A stretch of DNA of 64,000 nt, taken from Salvator merianae. Its lineage: Eukaryota > Chordata > Lepidosauria > Squamata > Teiidae. This document shows, piece by piece, positions 47,762 to 60,291 of the stretch. The notes beneath the pieces are model-generated. The model did not search any database. It was given only the letters and a program-made list of their open reading frames with translations, and had not been told where the DNA came from. The stretch covers positions 26,953,495 through 27,017,494 of the forward strand of contig QVOM02000101.1 of assembly GCA_003586115.2 (NCBI GenBank). The letters run 5' to 3'. Within the stretch, counting starts at the first letter, position 1; every line of letters starts with the position of its first letter. The position numbers and the translations under genes are program-made.

Positions 47762-48483
47762 TTGTGAATGCTTACTCCAGCAGAAATCCCACTGACATTT
47801 TTTTTTTTTTCATGTTCAGTTAAACACTCTTTTATATAGATATGGATCTTTTATATAGATATAGGTTATGGATCCAAACATTTGGTAATAATGTCTTTTC
47901 TCCAAGCAATTTGGGATCCTAAAAAGGCAGCAAGCTTCAAAGTTTTTATTTTCTTTTATTTTTGTGGGGGAAGTCCAGCATGGATGGCCACAGTTTAACC
48001 ACTGCCAGTTTTCCTAATACACTGCACCTGGGGGACATCTTTCATACTTCAAAATCCCATGTAAGCAGATGGAACTATTACATCTGGCTTAGAGAGGAGA
48101 TTCAATCTACATCAAGACATGGATGTTTTTTTAAAAAATGGCTGAAATGCTCAGCTTGGTTTTGAACAATAGATGTTTGATTGCTTGCTTCATCCCACTA
48201 TATCTGGCTGGAGAGGTACTTTTATTTCAGTACAAATTGTTTATGCCTCATGTGAGTTTATGTCTTGTGAAGACATAAGAAATAGTGCCTTTCTCACTCA
48301 TCCAGGTTTCTTTTTCTTTTCCTCCTTCAGTCTTTTGTAGATCTCTGTGAGCTGGTCAAGTTGAACGTTTAGCATCATTGTTGCTGACTTTGTATTATCA
48401 CCCATGTATGCATTTTGGAAGAGAAGAGAGGCTGAGTGTTCAGTTTCTCTGATATGACCTAAATCAGTTTAACTTTATACACA

Positions 48484-48484
<1 letters not shown>

Positions 48485-48527
<43 letters not shown>

Positions 48528-48538
48528 CATCCATCCAT
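48485..48538 (+). repeat. (ATCT)n microsatellite
   Basis: About eleven ATCT units followed by three ATCC units. Confidence 0.96.
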
Positions 48539-48789
48539 GGCTTTTCAATACTCTCTGTTCTCCTTGGATTCTCATATCTAACTGTTTCATGACATTTTAT
48601 TCATGCTACAGCCAGCAACCATAACAGAGATTATTCATATGAGCATATGAAGCTGAACGTGATGTGGAACAAGGCAGTTCTCTTGGCAAAGCTGCAAGCA
48701 GCTGCAGTATTGTGATAAAAAGGGGAAGAGAAATCCCATTCTTATTATTACATATCCAAAGGCTGTGGTGAAAATGGAAGCAGTCCTGT

Positions 48790-48945
48790 GCCGGGGTGTA
48801 GTGGCTTAGTAGTAAATGGATCTCCTGCTAGTGTTTGAGTCTGTCCTGGAATGATATGCCTGTCGAGAAGGGGGAAAATGTTAAACATACTCAGCTTTTC
48901 ACAACACATTGGCCTGATCCAGTATTGTTGGAAACAAATCAGATG
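48790..48945 (+). mobile_element. Possible tRNA-derived SINE, decayed
   Basis: A GTAGTGGCTTAGTAGT segment (A-box-like) is followed about 40 bases on by GTTTGAGTCTG (B-box-like), and later by ATTGGCCTGATCCAG, which resembles the body of squamate tRNA SINEs. Diverged and without a clear tail. Confidence 0.4.
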
Positions 48946-49643
48946 TGACCTGAATGAAGAAAATATCCATGTACAAGAAATCTATTTTGGTGTAATAAGC
49001 ACATATAAAATGTATCTATTATGAAAAAAAATCTGTTGCAAAATGTGTATTTTTTGTAACACATATATGTAAAGTTGTGGAAGTATTCCTTCAGAAGTAC
49101 TGACAAAAAACAAAACAAAACCTGATTATACCACTGATCACTGAACCTGGGACCAAATGATGTGGCGTTAGGCTGATCCCTATTATTTTACTCAACATCG
49201 ATGAGCACACATGCTTTGCCTCCTCTACTTTAAGTGTTAGTCACAGGGCTAAAGTTTGATAAAGGTTCAATGTTTCCAAATTATGCACAAATCAGTGATT
49301 AAACTTCCCCTCTAAACATTCATTTTGGGGCCTTTTATTGTCTAGCCATTAGAGTAAGCTATAGATAAAGGATACCATAAGTTAATCCTCCCTTTTAACT
49401 GAAACTACAGATTGTGTTCTTGGGTAGCAAGAAAAGTGCCTCAAAGGTTTGCTAGAGATCATAGCATGCAGCCCTCATGTTTTCATCCCGTCTCTATTCC
49501 GCCTTTTCTAGCCTACAATGTTCATAGGGGGAAGAGCAGAATGGGTTGTGAACTATCCATCTGTAAACCATCTCTAAGTAGTCTCTAAGGTTCTTTTCTT
49601 TCCCTGCTTGTAAACTCAGCCACAGTATTGTACTGGAGTAGTC

Positions 49644-49730
49644 ATAGCTAAGTGATGGAGTGACCACTTGGAAACAGAAGGTTGCAGGTTTAATCACTGG
49701 CATCTCCTCAAAATAAGGTAAAGAGATACA
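49644..49730 (+). mobile_element. tRNA-derived SINE fragment
   Basis: The order CATAGCTAAGTGATGGAG, then ACAGAAGGTTGCAGG, then GGTTTAATCACTGGCATCTCC follows the widespread reptile SINE head (TAGCTCAGTGGTAGAG ... GGTTCAATCCCTGGCATCTCC). The B box GGTTTAATCA is degenerate, so it is probably inactive. Confidence 0.6.
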
Positions 49731-50283
49731 CCTAACATTGCAATGGAAACTAAAAATAGAACATTGTCATAAGGTCTAACCAAAGCTACTTTGTTCATAT
49801 TACTTAATCTTGTCTCTCCAGCTTTGATATTTATAATTTACCTCTCTGCCTGCCCCATGAGTGTGGGAGGAAATACAGGATTAAAGGTGCAATTAGACAT
49901 GGATTTCAAATTGTTCCTTTAGGATATAGTGTCCAATTGTCAAATACACAATAAAAGTGTCTTCCACACAGACATCTATAAATGTGTATTTGAACTTACC
50001 TTATTTTGCCACACTGCAGCCTTCATTTGTGTCCAATCAGGTTATACCTTGTCTGTAAATGGCTGATATCCAACAATAGATCACCACTCTTCCTACCTTT
50101 CCATCTCTGTGATTCATATCACACAGCTTCGACAGTTTTTAATTCTGCAACAGGCTACATTTTCCACATTTCGCTTTTTTTCATTTCCTCAATACTGGAA
50201 TTCGAGAATTCAGGAAATGAGATTATTAGTATATATGTGACTTCCTGCCTTTCCAATAACACTTTTCCTAATTGGCCATGATG
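49731..50283. other. Unassigned stretch
   Basis: No exon or repeat recognised. Confidence 0.4.
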
Positions 50284-50291
50284 CTGCCATT

Positions 50292-50332
50292 TAGGGATGT
50301 GCACAAAATAAATAAATGAATACATAAATACA

Positions 50333-50367
<35 letters not shown>

Positions 50368-50706
50368 ATGTTTTCGATTCATTTCTGATTTATTTTTGAA
50401 AGGAAAATCTGCATTTTTGCTTTGTCAGTGCATTTCATTGTCGAAAAATGCATTTTTTGAATATGTTTTTACATTTTTCACAATGTTTTCCCATTGAAAA
50501 TGACATTAAAAATGCTATGTTCATGGTTTAAATGTAGTGAAAATTGCAAAAATTCAATGAATTTCATTTTCGCAGAAGAATAGGTTTTTTTCGTTTTCGA
50601 TTGAAAACTAAGTGCAAAAAAAGTCATTTTCGTTTTGATGTGAAAATTTGTGAAAATGAATTTTTGAATGAATTTTCAAACATGAATCAAAATTTGCACA
50701 TTCCGA
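50292..50706. mobile_element. hAT-like nonautonomous element, TAGGGATGTGCA family, AT-rich copy 2 (415 bp)
   Basis: The left end TAGGGATGTGCACAAAATAA and right end TTTGCACATTCCGA (two changes from the family) are flanked by CTGCCATT (50284-50291) and CTGCCACT (50707-50714), 7 of 8 matching. A (AAAT)n run at 50305-50369 has expanded directly inside the left end. The interior aligns with 47370-47753 in order. Confidence 0.85.
50305..50369 (+). repeat. (AAAT)n microsatellite inside the hAT-like copy
   Basis: About fifteen AAAT units, some changed to ACAT. Confidence 0.93.
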
Positions 50707-50714
50707 CTGCCACT

Positions 50715-52063
50715 GTTAGCTTTCTTTATTCAGCTTTTTAGCACCATACTCCTTCATTCCCTCTCCCTCCACTTCTGTTTCTTGAACTTGCATTGATAGG
50801 AGAAATAACTATTCTGGAAATAAGAATATTCAGCATTTTGAATGTACAAATAGGAATGAACTATGACACAGTATATATCTTTCTTTGGGGATAGAAAAAT
50901 CTTGCCCATTGATTATATAGTTTTTGCACCAAATGGGAGAATAGTGCAGATTGAAAAAAGAAATGATTCTACTGCGGCTTGAAAAAAGAAATGATTCCAA
51001 TGCTTGCCTATCAATGAGCCAAACTTCTCAAGGCTTCAAGATCAAAATAAGTCACAGGCTGAGGATTAATGTCTGCTGGATAATAATGAAGTCATCCTGA
51101 AAGTGACCCTCCAACAGTATTCGATTGCTATTGAGTGCAACAATTAGTGATTCTAACATTAGTCAGAAGTGACATAATCTAACTAAGAATACAATTCTGT
51201 CAAGGAAAGACATGGTGACTAAATCAAGAAGAAATAATTAGTTGGGAAAACATGGCAATCATAACTTTTATCTTTGCATCTGGAGTTGTGCTTAATACTA
51301 TGCTACATTACACTCTAGATCTTTCTCAGACTCTCCCCTTGCAAATCTTGAACATGTTACAGTTTGGAAATTTTCCTGTACATTTTGGGATTTTCCTATA
51401 CATATGGCCAATAGAGTTAGTATCTGTTTTTGTTGCTTCTGAGTTATCTAGCAAGAACTTACCTGGCTGATGAAGAACACATGTCATATAAGCTGCCTCT
51501 CTGAAGCACTCTTCTTTGCTGTGTGAATTCTCAGAGACAGTTGTTTTTTTCTGATCCTTTGCCAGTGCAGGATTACTCTTTGCAATGAGGCAGCTGGCTG
51601 TGAATTTGACTACTTTGTTAGATTCAGTAAGGTGAGCTTGCAAAGGACAGCAAGGGATGGCACAATAAGAGAAGACAGCAAGACTGACTCTTTGGTCCAG
51701 CTAAAAAGAAGGTGGATGAAGATGGAAGAAGTAATCTAATGTTGTCAACCTATGTGCCTAAGGGGTAGTTTGGTAGAGTGGTGGTGGGGTAGTTATTGTT
51801 TGATGGCTTGTTTTTCAATGTATTTTTTTTGGGGGGGCGGGGGGAGCACTAAATGTTGTATTTCTTTATGATGTTATTTTAATTTAAATAAAATAATAAT
51901 AACCAGGAGAGAAAAAAAAAAAAGAGAGAGAAGACAGCATGGCAGAAGGAATCAGCAACAGTGCTAGGAACTGCTGGTGGTGTTGGTAAGTGCAAGCAGA
52001 AGGCTCTCCTCCAGCTGAAGGGAAGGGGCTTCTGTCTGTGGTCACCCACACTGGCTGTTCCAA
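50715..52063. other. Unassigned stretch
   Basis: No exon recognised. The ORFs at 51252-51470 and 51326-51643 overlap on opposite strands and lack motifs. A short GGGGGGGCGGGGGG tract lies near 51832. Confidence 0.4.
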
Positions 52064-52073
52064 AGCTCTACAG
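52064..52073 (+). repeat. 10-bp target duplication of the RTE-like fragment, left copy
   Basis: AGCTCTACAG, identical to 52762-52771. It lies next to the TTC-rich 3' tail of the element. Confidence 0.82.
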
Positions 52074-52761
52074 TCTTCTTCTTCTTTGGTCTTAGTCCCG
52101 TTTGGTGGTGGAGTCGGCTCGTCTGGAACAGGTCCTCCATTTTTCATGGTCGAGGGCTTGGTCAGGGTGTAGTCGTGCGGCCTGTAGGTTGGAGTGCAGC
52201 ATATCGAGCCATCGCTGCTTTGGTTGGCCTGTAGGTCGTTTTCCGGTGATGTCGATGTTGAAGCCAATGTTCACGAGGGAATCATCTTCGGCGCGCAGTG
52301 CGTGGCCATACCATCGGAGGCGGGCTTCTCGCATCTTTTCTGTAATGGGCACCACACCATACCAGTCGCGGAAGTCCTTGTTGCGGATGTGGTCAAAGTG
52401 GGTGATTCCACTGATCCATCACAGCATCTTCATCTCCATGACGGTGAGGCGGCGTTCTGCGGTTTTCGTTATCGGTCAGCATTCAGCTCCGTAGAGGGCA
52501 ACGGGATGGATTACGGCATGGTAGACCTTTGATTTGAGGTGGTCCTTCATTCGCCGGTCACAGAGGATGCCGGTCGTCATGCGCCATTTCATCCACGCAG
52601 CATTGACTCGTGCATTGACCTCGTGTCACAGGTTGCCGTCAGCAGAGAGTGTAGATACGAGGTACTTGAAGTTGTCAGTGCGTGGTAAGGCGGCGCCATT
52701 GATAGTGAGCGTTCCAGTTTCGGTCAGATCTGTCGTCAGGTACTCGGTCTTCTTTAGATTG
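52074..52761 (-). mobile_element. RTE-like LINE fragment, C-terminal reverse transcriptase region
   Basis: On the minus strand a lightly broken frame encodes the end of an RTE-type polyprotein: NLKKTEYLT, a TINGAALPRTDNFKYL segment, VNAAWMKWRM, YHAVIHPVALYGAEC, then MREARLRWYGHALRAEDDSL, GKRPTGQPKQRWLDMLH and a final RADSTTKRD. The fragment has two or three in-frame stops and a 3' tail of GAA units at 52074-52087. A 10-bp AGCTCTACAG duplication flanks it. The C-terminal text differs from the BovB lineage common in squamates, so another RTE lineage is likely. It is nonfunctional. Confidence 0.82.
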
Positions 52762-52771
52762 AGCTCTACAG
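52762..52771 (+). repeat. 10-bp target duplication of the RTE-like fragment, right copy
   Basis: AGCTCTACAG, lying directly between the RTE 5' junction and the first base of the hAT-like copy at 52772. Confidence 0.82.
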
Positions 52772-53145
52772 TAGGGATGTGCAAATTTTGATTCATATTC
52801 AAAAATTCATTCAAATATTCATTTTCGCAAATTTTAGAATTGAAACAAAAATGACATTTTTTGCACTTACAATTTTTTGGTCAAAAACGAAAATCCCTAT
52901 TCTTTTACGAAAATGAAATTCTTTGAATGTTCACATTTTTCACACTTTTCACTAAGTTCATACATGAAAATGGCATTTTCAGTGGCATTTTCAACAGGAA
53001 AATGAATGCAAAAAAATGCAAAAACAAATGCGAAAAATGCTTTTATCGTTAACAAAATTCACTGACAAAGCAAAAATGTGGATTTTTGATTCAAAAATTA
53101 ATCAAAAACAGTGTTTTTTTTTTTTTCCTTTCATGCACATCCCTA
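52772..53145. mobile_element. hAT-like nonautonomous element, TAGGGATGTGCA family, AT-rich copy 3 (374 bp)
   Basis: Left end TAGGGATGTGCAAATTTTG, right end CATGCACATCCCTA. It reads largely in the opposite direction to 47370 and 50292. No 8-bp duplication is evident: CTCTACAG on the left, AGGATGCC on the right. The RTE fragment abuts its left terminus with no spacer. Confidence 0.82.
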
Positions 53146-55594
53146 AGGATGCCCAGGCTTGGGAGCCCTTCACAGAGGAGGAGACAATAAGGACCCAAAG
53201 TACTAGTAATTGGTAGATTACTTTTAATGGATCTACTAGTGGAGCTGATTGCAACATCATCTCACTCCATTGCCTAGTCTAATGCAGACAGGCTGCATTC
53301 CATACAACATTGGGACACAGGCCCAGTACAGAAAGGTCCTTTGAAGCTTCATAGACCAGGAAGTGCCATTTGTATAAACAACACACCTCCCAACACTGGG
53401 ATGGGACTGTGCTCTCCTGGTGGCTCTCTGCATGCTGCCTTGAACTAGAGTCTTAATAATAAATAAATCCAAATGTTGTGCCTTATTCAACATCAATACT
53501 TTAGTTCAAAAATACATCAGTTTATTATTCTATTCTATTCTCCCTAGTTCTATTGTAGACTGGCTACTCTTCCAATAGAAATATTTCTGGATGGTGAATT
53601 GTCCAAGAACTAGTAGCCCCTGCATATTAAGGGCCCTGCTGCTTAAGGCAGTTTTTAGGTATGTGAATTTCTTCAGTGCATAGAGATGTGCCCCGTTCTT
53701 AAGGGACAGTCCAGGTGCTATTCCCATGCTGTCCTGTGAGCTTCTGAGTCAGGTCAACTTAGTTCTCAAGGCAAACTATGATTCTGGCATACCATTCTCC
53801 TCTTTCTCCATTTATGTGCCTACTAACCTTACATACTTCTGCTTCACTGGCACTTTTTCCCCTCCCTGAGGATTCTTCTATTTCTGCCATGTAGAAGCTT
53901 AGCATAATGTTCTGTGCACTTGTGCATGTAGCTTTGTGTTTACACAAACTTTCTATTCTTATCAGTCTGGTCTAACACAATGTCTGCATGAGACATTCAA
54001 GCTGTTGTTGCTGAGAAGCAGCAGTTGAGCAGCTGTTGCATATCTGTGTAGTTGAAGAGTCCTCCTAGGACACAAATGATCCTGCACACTGGGACCCTTC
54101 TCTGCACCCTCTGCACTCATTAGAACATTATATTCGGAAACCACTTTGGAGAGCTCTGACAGAGCTACACAACAATTTTGAGAGCTGTGCTGGCCAGAAC
54201 TAACTAGTCTGGCAGAGTCTTCAATGAAGAGCACAAGAAAATAACCAACTTCTGTGACCACACTTTGTGCTTTCTGAGAAGACTCTGGGTAGAAACAACG
54301 AACAAAGGAACAAAAGTGAGAGAGATTACTGGGAAAAACTAAATGTACCAAGACCACTGTATAAAAGATCCTTTTTGTACAATCACCTTTGAACATGTAC
54401 AGAGTACTAGGATACATGTGTTAAGAAGTTACTTCTATATGTGCCAAGGCACTAGTGGGTCATTCAGAATCATATCTTAACCATGGTACTGGATCAGAGG
54501 CAAGCATGCTAGGACTACTACCATCCAAATTGCCCTCAACAAGTTAAAGGACAAAACTGTTTGTATTAATAAGCCTGCTCTTATTCATGAAATCTTCCTA
54601 TGCAATGGACCCATGGCTGCAAGATGTGTTTGTTATTGTATGCTTTGTATGCTATCCAGAGATAATTAATCTTCATTTAAGTAGATGATGATGTAATTGA
54701 TTTGAGCAGTAAGAATACTTCATCAAGAGAGCAAGGGCTTTATTAGGAATTGTGGGGGAGCAAAGTCTTTCTTTGAATACATTTTCAAACAAAGACTAGA
54801 TTGGGTAACATGCAGCATCCCTTATCAGTCTTGCTTTAATGCAAGTTAAGCTCTTTGGCAAATGAAACCATTCCAAGCAAACAGGGCAGAATAAGTCTTA
54901 ATTTTTCTCTGTTCAATTCTTCTGAGCCAATGATTTGAAACAAATATAGGTGAGATGCAAACTCTGCCAGCCTGCTTTACATAATATTACTCAAAAGTTT
55001 TATGTTTCCATCTTTTTATGTCTGCAGAAGAAAGCTTGGAACAGAGCAAAGTGAATTATAATTTCTTTGAGATAATGATTTCCAAGATGGCTGTTTTCCT
55101 GCAACCATGATGCTGTTAATAAGTAACATGAAAATCATTGTTCCAAACTTCACAGTACAAAGAGAACAGTTGGTATTTACCAGAAAACATTTTAAACATT
55201 GCTATTGCTTTGCCAGTGCATTCTAGCATAAAAGAGAATGGAAGACTGGGGAGGAGAGACTAGTTAGACTTGCTCTGGTTTACAGATAATGAAATGTGTG
55301 TGAAGTTAATGATAATTATTCAGCAAATGATTGTGCTTGATCTTCTAGTCCTGGTATATATGAGATGTTAGCCATGTTTTGAGTTGGTGGATATGTGTAC
55401 CACAATTATAATTGGATTTTTTTTATAAAAGGAGAGAAGCAACTAGATGTGCAAGGTAATTTGCAATTAGGCCAACTGTGTGTAATGGTATGTATCTGAT
55501 GTACATCTCTAATTCATATCTATTAGATCACCTAGAGAGATTTCAGCATATTTGAATTCACACAACACACACATAAACCATGCAATACACTACT
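53146..55594. other. Unassigned stretch
   Basis: No exon recognised. The 151-codon ORF at 53962-54417 (minus) has no motif. 54880-55260 is repeat-poor and AT-rich (see findings). Confidence 0.4.
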
Positions 55595-55882
55595 AAAGGA
55601 TCAAATAAAATAAAATAAAATAAATTTATTGAACCAAATCAGTCCCTCACTTGTGAATGTGAGCAATTTGATTGAACAGTTCACTTTCACTGTGTTTGAC
55701 CCTTGAAAAAGGCTTCCCTCCCAAGGCAGGGGAAAAAATGTATCCCTTGTTTTCAAACAGGTTTTAAACTGAATACAAACAGCAGATTGTTTGATTAAAT
55801 TGTTTGCTGTTGAACTAAACAAGCAGGTGTTCAGTTCAACTGTGGATTAAACAGACCAATTTTAGCATGTACATATCTCTAT
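55595..55882. mobile_element. Possible diverged TAGGGATGTGCA-family element
   Basis: The right end GCATGTACATATCTCTA resembles TGCACATCCCTA with several changes, and the left end starts with an AAAATAAAATAAAAT run like copy 2 at 50292. The interior contains repeated words GTTCAGTT and TTTGATT. No target duplication found. Confidence 0.35.
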
Positions 55883-58080
55883 TGCATACCTCTAGAGGAC
55901 AGTTGCTGTGAACATGTGGGCTTCTACATGCAATTGGCTGGACACTTTGAGAACTGGACTGTTTGTAGTGGGTTCATTGCCTGTTCTGGGTCTCCATCTA
56001 TTGGTCATATGAGTGTTACTACCCAGTGTCGGTAAGTGCAGGAGGAAGCCTCTTGCCCTCTTCATGCCACTTTGTAGGCTTCATTTAAAACCCATACCAT
56101 CGGGACATTTCTTCTTTGATCCATTGCTTAAGGGATAATTGTTATCTGGACTGAATCACACTATGGGTTATTTCTCATTGTCCAAGATTATAAGCCATCT
56201 GGAAAACTTACCACACTATCTCAGCTTCAAGATTAGTTGGTACCAAGAGATCTATATTGTTTTCTGACCGTGGATCCTTTGTCTCATTCTCTAGGTTATC
56301 CCTTTTCTCCTGGATTCCCTGCCTTCTGAAATTTAAATCCCTGCACTGTATTCTATGCTGTGCACCTTGTTTGTGATCTTTGACCCAGTGAGGGGTTACT
56401 TTGTCTGATTCTTTAGCTTCTGGATTGTTTACTGGACTGCCTTCTTGTTTCTGTGTATGGCATTGCTATTTTTTCAGGATGCCTTCCTGGTCTTTAAACT
56501 CCTTTCTCACATAAGGTTTAGGAGTTATTTCTGGTTCTGATACTCATTAAAGAGACTTCTGATGTGATTTTCTTTATATTACCCTTTCCCCTCCATCCCA
56601 GTCATCAACCTAAATCAGCCCCATCCTGTTGCTCCTTCTGGTTGGTCCTAACCCTCTATCTTCTTAGTGCCCGGTTGCTAACTAGGCTTTTACAACCATC
56701 ATATATCTGAGGGTCAATGGATGTGAGGCATGTATTCCAGGCAACTGTGATCCAACTCTATATACAGAGTTCCTATTTGACCTACACCAGAAGTCCCAAA
56801 AGGTGTTACAGCAGGCAGGCAATAAAGTAGATGGTACAGCTTTCCCACAAGGTTGTTCAGGAAGGTGGAACTGTTCTCTTCTTCTGACAAAGCCTTTCCC
56901 TTGGTAAATATCTTCAGTCATAAGTATTCTTTGTTGGGGTAAGCAACCATAGATCAATGTGGAGGAGTCACATGGAAAGCAGACAAGCACAGATTCAACC
57001 CTGCATTGTTCTAGAAGTCAATCTGTTTATCTGCCAAGAGAACTGCATGGATGTATCTGTATAATCACCAGAAGCTGGTCCTGCTAGCAAAGGAGCTACA
57101 TTATATATTGGTAAATATTATTGTTATTCTAGATCTCAAAGGAGTTTGATACAATTAGAAACAACCAAATGGAGTTGGATCCAAGTTTACTGTATAATCC
57201 TAACCTTAGATTTGATGGGGATGATTAATAGCATAGATATAGCACATCACTAGAAATCTAGTAATCATATACAATTCCTAGGAACTGTCAATAATTCTTG
57301 ATCACCATCAGCTTTTGTACAAAATCAAACCCTTATTAAGATAGAAAACCGTTATTAAAATATGATAAAATGTTAAAATGAAAATCCTCTAAAAACATGT
57401 CACCTTAACAGATGTTTTTTCCTAAGCAGTTTAGTTTGATGTTTGCTCCTACACACTCTCTCTTTTCCATTTTACATCTATTTTAGCTTGCCTGAATATC
57501 TGAAAAATTCCCACAAGAATAAAAGGAAAGAGTTCTATAATTCACAAATGTTTTTGAGGCTATATTTTACAGTAGGGTTAAAAAACCTGTGTCTAACCTA
57601 GACTTTCAACTAAAACTCCTGACAATTGGTTCTAAAGATGGAACCAGCAAGTGAATACCTCAGTCATCTTATTTTGTGACATTTTGGACACCTGCTGGTG
57701 CAGCTGTATCAGAATAAAATCCTTTGCAATTTAAAAGGCGCTTACTGTCAAATACCTTCCTTAAGTACTCCTAGTCAATTGTGTTAAAAACAAACAAAAA
57801 AACAAAAAAAAACACCTGCTTATTATCTCTCCTTTGGTTAACAATTGTCCTATGGTTTTGGAATTAATGTTGAATATAGAATAGTATAGTTAATTTGAGG
57901 TCCTAATATAGAAAAGCCAAAATCTGTCAGTTTCTAGTTACTTCCAAAATCTTTTACTCATTAATATGCTGCATTTTTGCACAGACATTCATCAAATATA
58001 TCATCCCAAAATACTTTGTTTAGCTATTTATTATGAATCATTCCTTCATTCCTCTGCCCACAAATGAATGCATCTTCCTA
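55883..58080. other. Unassigned stretch
   Basis: No exon or clear transposon recognised. 56040-56680 has pyrimidine-rich composition and an ATTAAAGAGACTTC word that could belong to an old LTR, but termini were not found. Confidence 0.4.
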
Positions 58081-58193
58081 GGGTGATTCTGCACTGGCCA
58101 AAATACTGGACCAGCAAGTGTACTAGACCGCACCAACATGCAGAAGGGAGACTGCTAGCATGCTTGTATACTGGCCAGCATGAAACTGCCCCT
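58081..58193. mobile_element. Short inverted-repeat element related to 14846-15950
   Basis: Left end GGGTGATTCTGCACTGGCC, right end GGCCAGCATGAAACTGCCCC; the interior reads TACTGGACCAGCAAGTGTACTAG and later CTTGTATACTGGCC. The same word order as the paired ends at 14846 and 15905-15950 shows one family. Confidence 0.55.
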
Positions 58194-60283
58194 ATTTTCC
58201 ATCTGCTAATTTCAAGAATTTGTGCTCTTCTTTGTCAATCTTACTGCAAATTCACCCAAGTTTTCCTCAGGCCTTCCCAACCCACTTCTCTTTCTTCCTG
58301 AATACCTCCAGTAGTAAAACAGATGTAATGATAAAATAGATAACCTCATTTGTTTTCTACCAATTACAACACATAAATAAGCAGATATCCTGGTAGAATG
58401 CAGGCTGTCACGTCTGGTTTCAATCTCATTTGTATTAGTTTTTGGGGTGTTGTTCTGTGTTACATAGTTCTTCTGAGAACCTAAGCTTTTGGACGTAGAT
58501 ACAATGTCCATCTTCAGATGATTTGACTTCTGGAAGAGTCAAAAACAACTGATCATCAAATGACGATGGGATTCTTTACCAGCAAGAGCATCAAGGGTCT
58601 CCCTTCAACATGCTAGTGTGGAATACAGGAGACCCTGTCCACCACTTGTATGCTTCATCCATGCGGAGTGGAACACAATCCAGGACAATAAACTGTTTAT
58701 CTGAATCACCAGTAGATCTCAATATCGAGGTTTACTGGTGCAGTAGCAGGACCATGTCCAGAACACAGAGGCATGCGGAAAGTACACTTTGTGTTTCTGA
58801 CTATTTGGGGACCCATTTTGGCAGCACACCAAAGTTCCTGAGATTAGGAACTTTCATTCCTAGCCCTTTGGAGATCTTGGAGCCCAACCCCAAAGCTCAT
58901 GCAAGCTTGGGGGCTGGTGCCAGGGCTGGTTTGAACATGCAGATAGTACTGTTCTAGAAAATGCCTTGCCATGGTCAAAACCAGTAGGAATAACTGGTTC
59001 AGATACACTGGTTCATATCACGGCTTTTTAGAGCAGAAAGGTCCTATATCTCACTGGGCTAACTAATGGTCCTGGATAGGTGCTATCCTAGAAAATTTGA
59101 TTTATTCCTAACACATGCCACAGTAATACTATCTAAAGCAGACATATGCAAATCATTTCCAGATTCACCCTCTCTCTTCTTTTCCAATGCTGCAACCATT
59201 TCTAAGGCCTCAGGAGAACTGTCGATCACCTACTTTGACTCTGACAGGAGCCCCATGATGATAGTTCCTGCTGCTAGAGTGCTTGCAAGCAAATACTTCA
59301 GCTCTTAGAATGTGAAATATGCTGTGCACACACATCCCTTCCCCTACTCTCAGCAGCAGAAATGTTTATGTGTACACCGTTTGTTCGTTCCTTGACTCTG
59401 ATGTTTCTGACTGGTACAGTTTGGGAGGCACAGGAAATTGCCCAGACATTTGAAGGAAAAACAAAGAACACACACACAAAACAAAAACAAAAACAAAAAA
59501 CCCCAACACCTTAAGGCATGTCCACATTAGTGGCAATCTGGAAGAAAAACATGGGGGAAAAGTGTCATACAAGTACTTCTTCTCATTCTTCCCTTGAAGT
59601 ATTAGTGCTTTCAGATAGATGTGCTCTCCATGGTGTGTGGATGTGTGGATTCCCATGTCCTTCAGTGATGCACAGGGTATCATTAATGTGTTGTGCAGAT
59701 CCTGCTCCTTAGTGGGCTGTGAACTTCATAGAACATTTATGAAAGGAAAGCATTTATGGAAGTTTTTCCTTTCTAGTAATGTAGAGCAAAGTCAGAATAT
59801 TGGATATTTTAGCCTGCTGCCTCACAGCAAACTAAAATGAGTCTTGAATATGTCTTTCATATGAGAAGACATTGTACTTTGTGTCTAATAGCCAGGTTCT
59901 ATGAAATGGTACAATAAGACAAGTAAAAATCCACTTATTTTATGTTATCTTTGGACTGGAATTGAACTCGAGAGCACTTGGAAAGACACATGGTGGATGC
60001 CTTCTATTGGAGAGCACAATAAAGGATTATTTTAGCAAAAGGCAGAACCTGGAAAATTTATCTTCTTCCCCACTTTCTTTTTGACTTCCAACTTTTATGA
60101 TCCTAAACCATAGTAGTCTATGACAACTGTGAAAAAATAAGCTACTAACTACAGGGTCAGAATAAAACTGGGAGAACTAGAATTCAAATGTCTATTCAGT
60201 TATAGAAGCTTATTGGCTAAGCATAGATCAATCATTCCTTCTTACCATAGCATAATTTCACAGGCTTTTGTGTGGATAAAATA
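58194..60283. other. Unassigned stretch
   Basis: No exon or repeat recognised. Short ORFs (58610-58957, 59366-59683 and others) lack motifs. Confidence 0.4.
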
Positions 60284-60291
60284 AAAGGGAC
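60284..60291 (+). repeat. 8-bp target duplication, left copy
   Basis: AAAGGGAC, identical to 60982-60989. Confidence 0.9.

Noticed and set aside
52102..52791. Plus-strand ORFs of 85-130 codons
   Set aside because: They are antisense to the RTE-like reverse transcriptase on the minus strand.
53962..54417. 151-codon minus-strand ORF considered as a gene
   Set aside because: No recognisable domain or splice context; the length is within chance for this much sequence.
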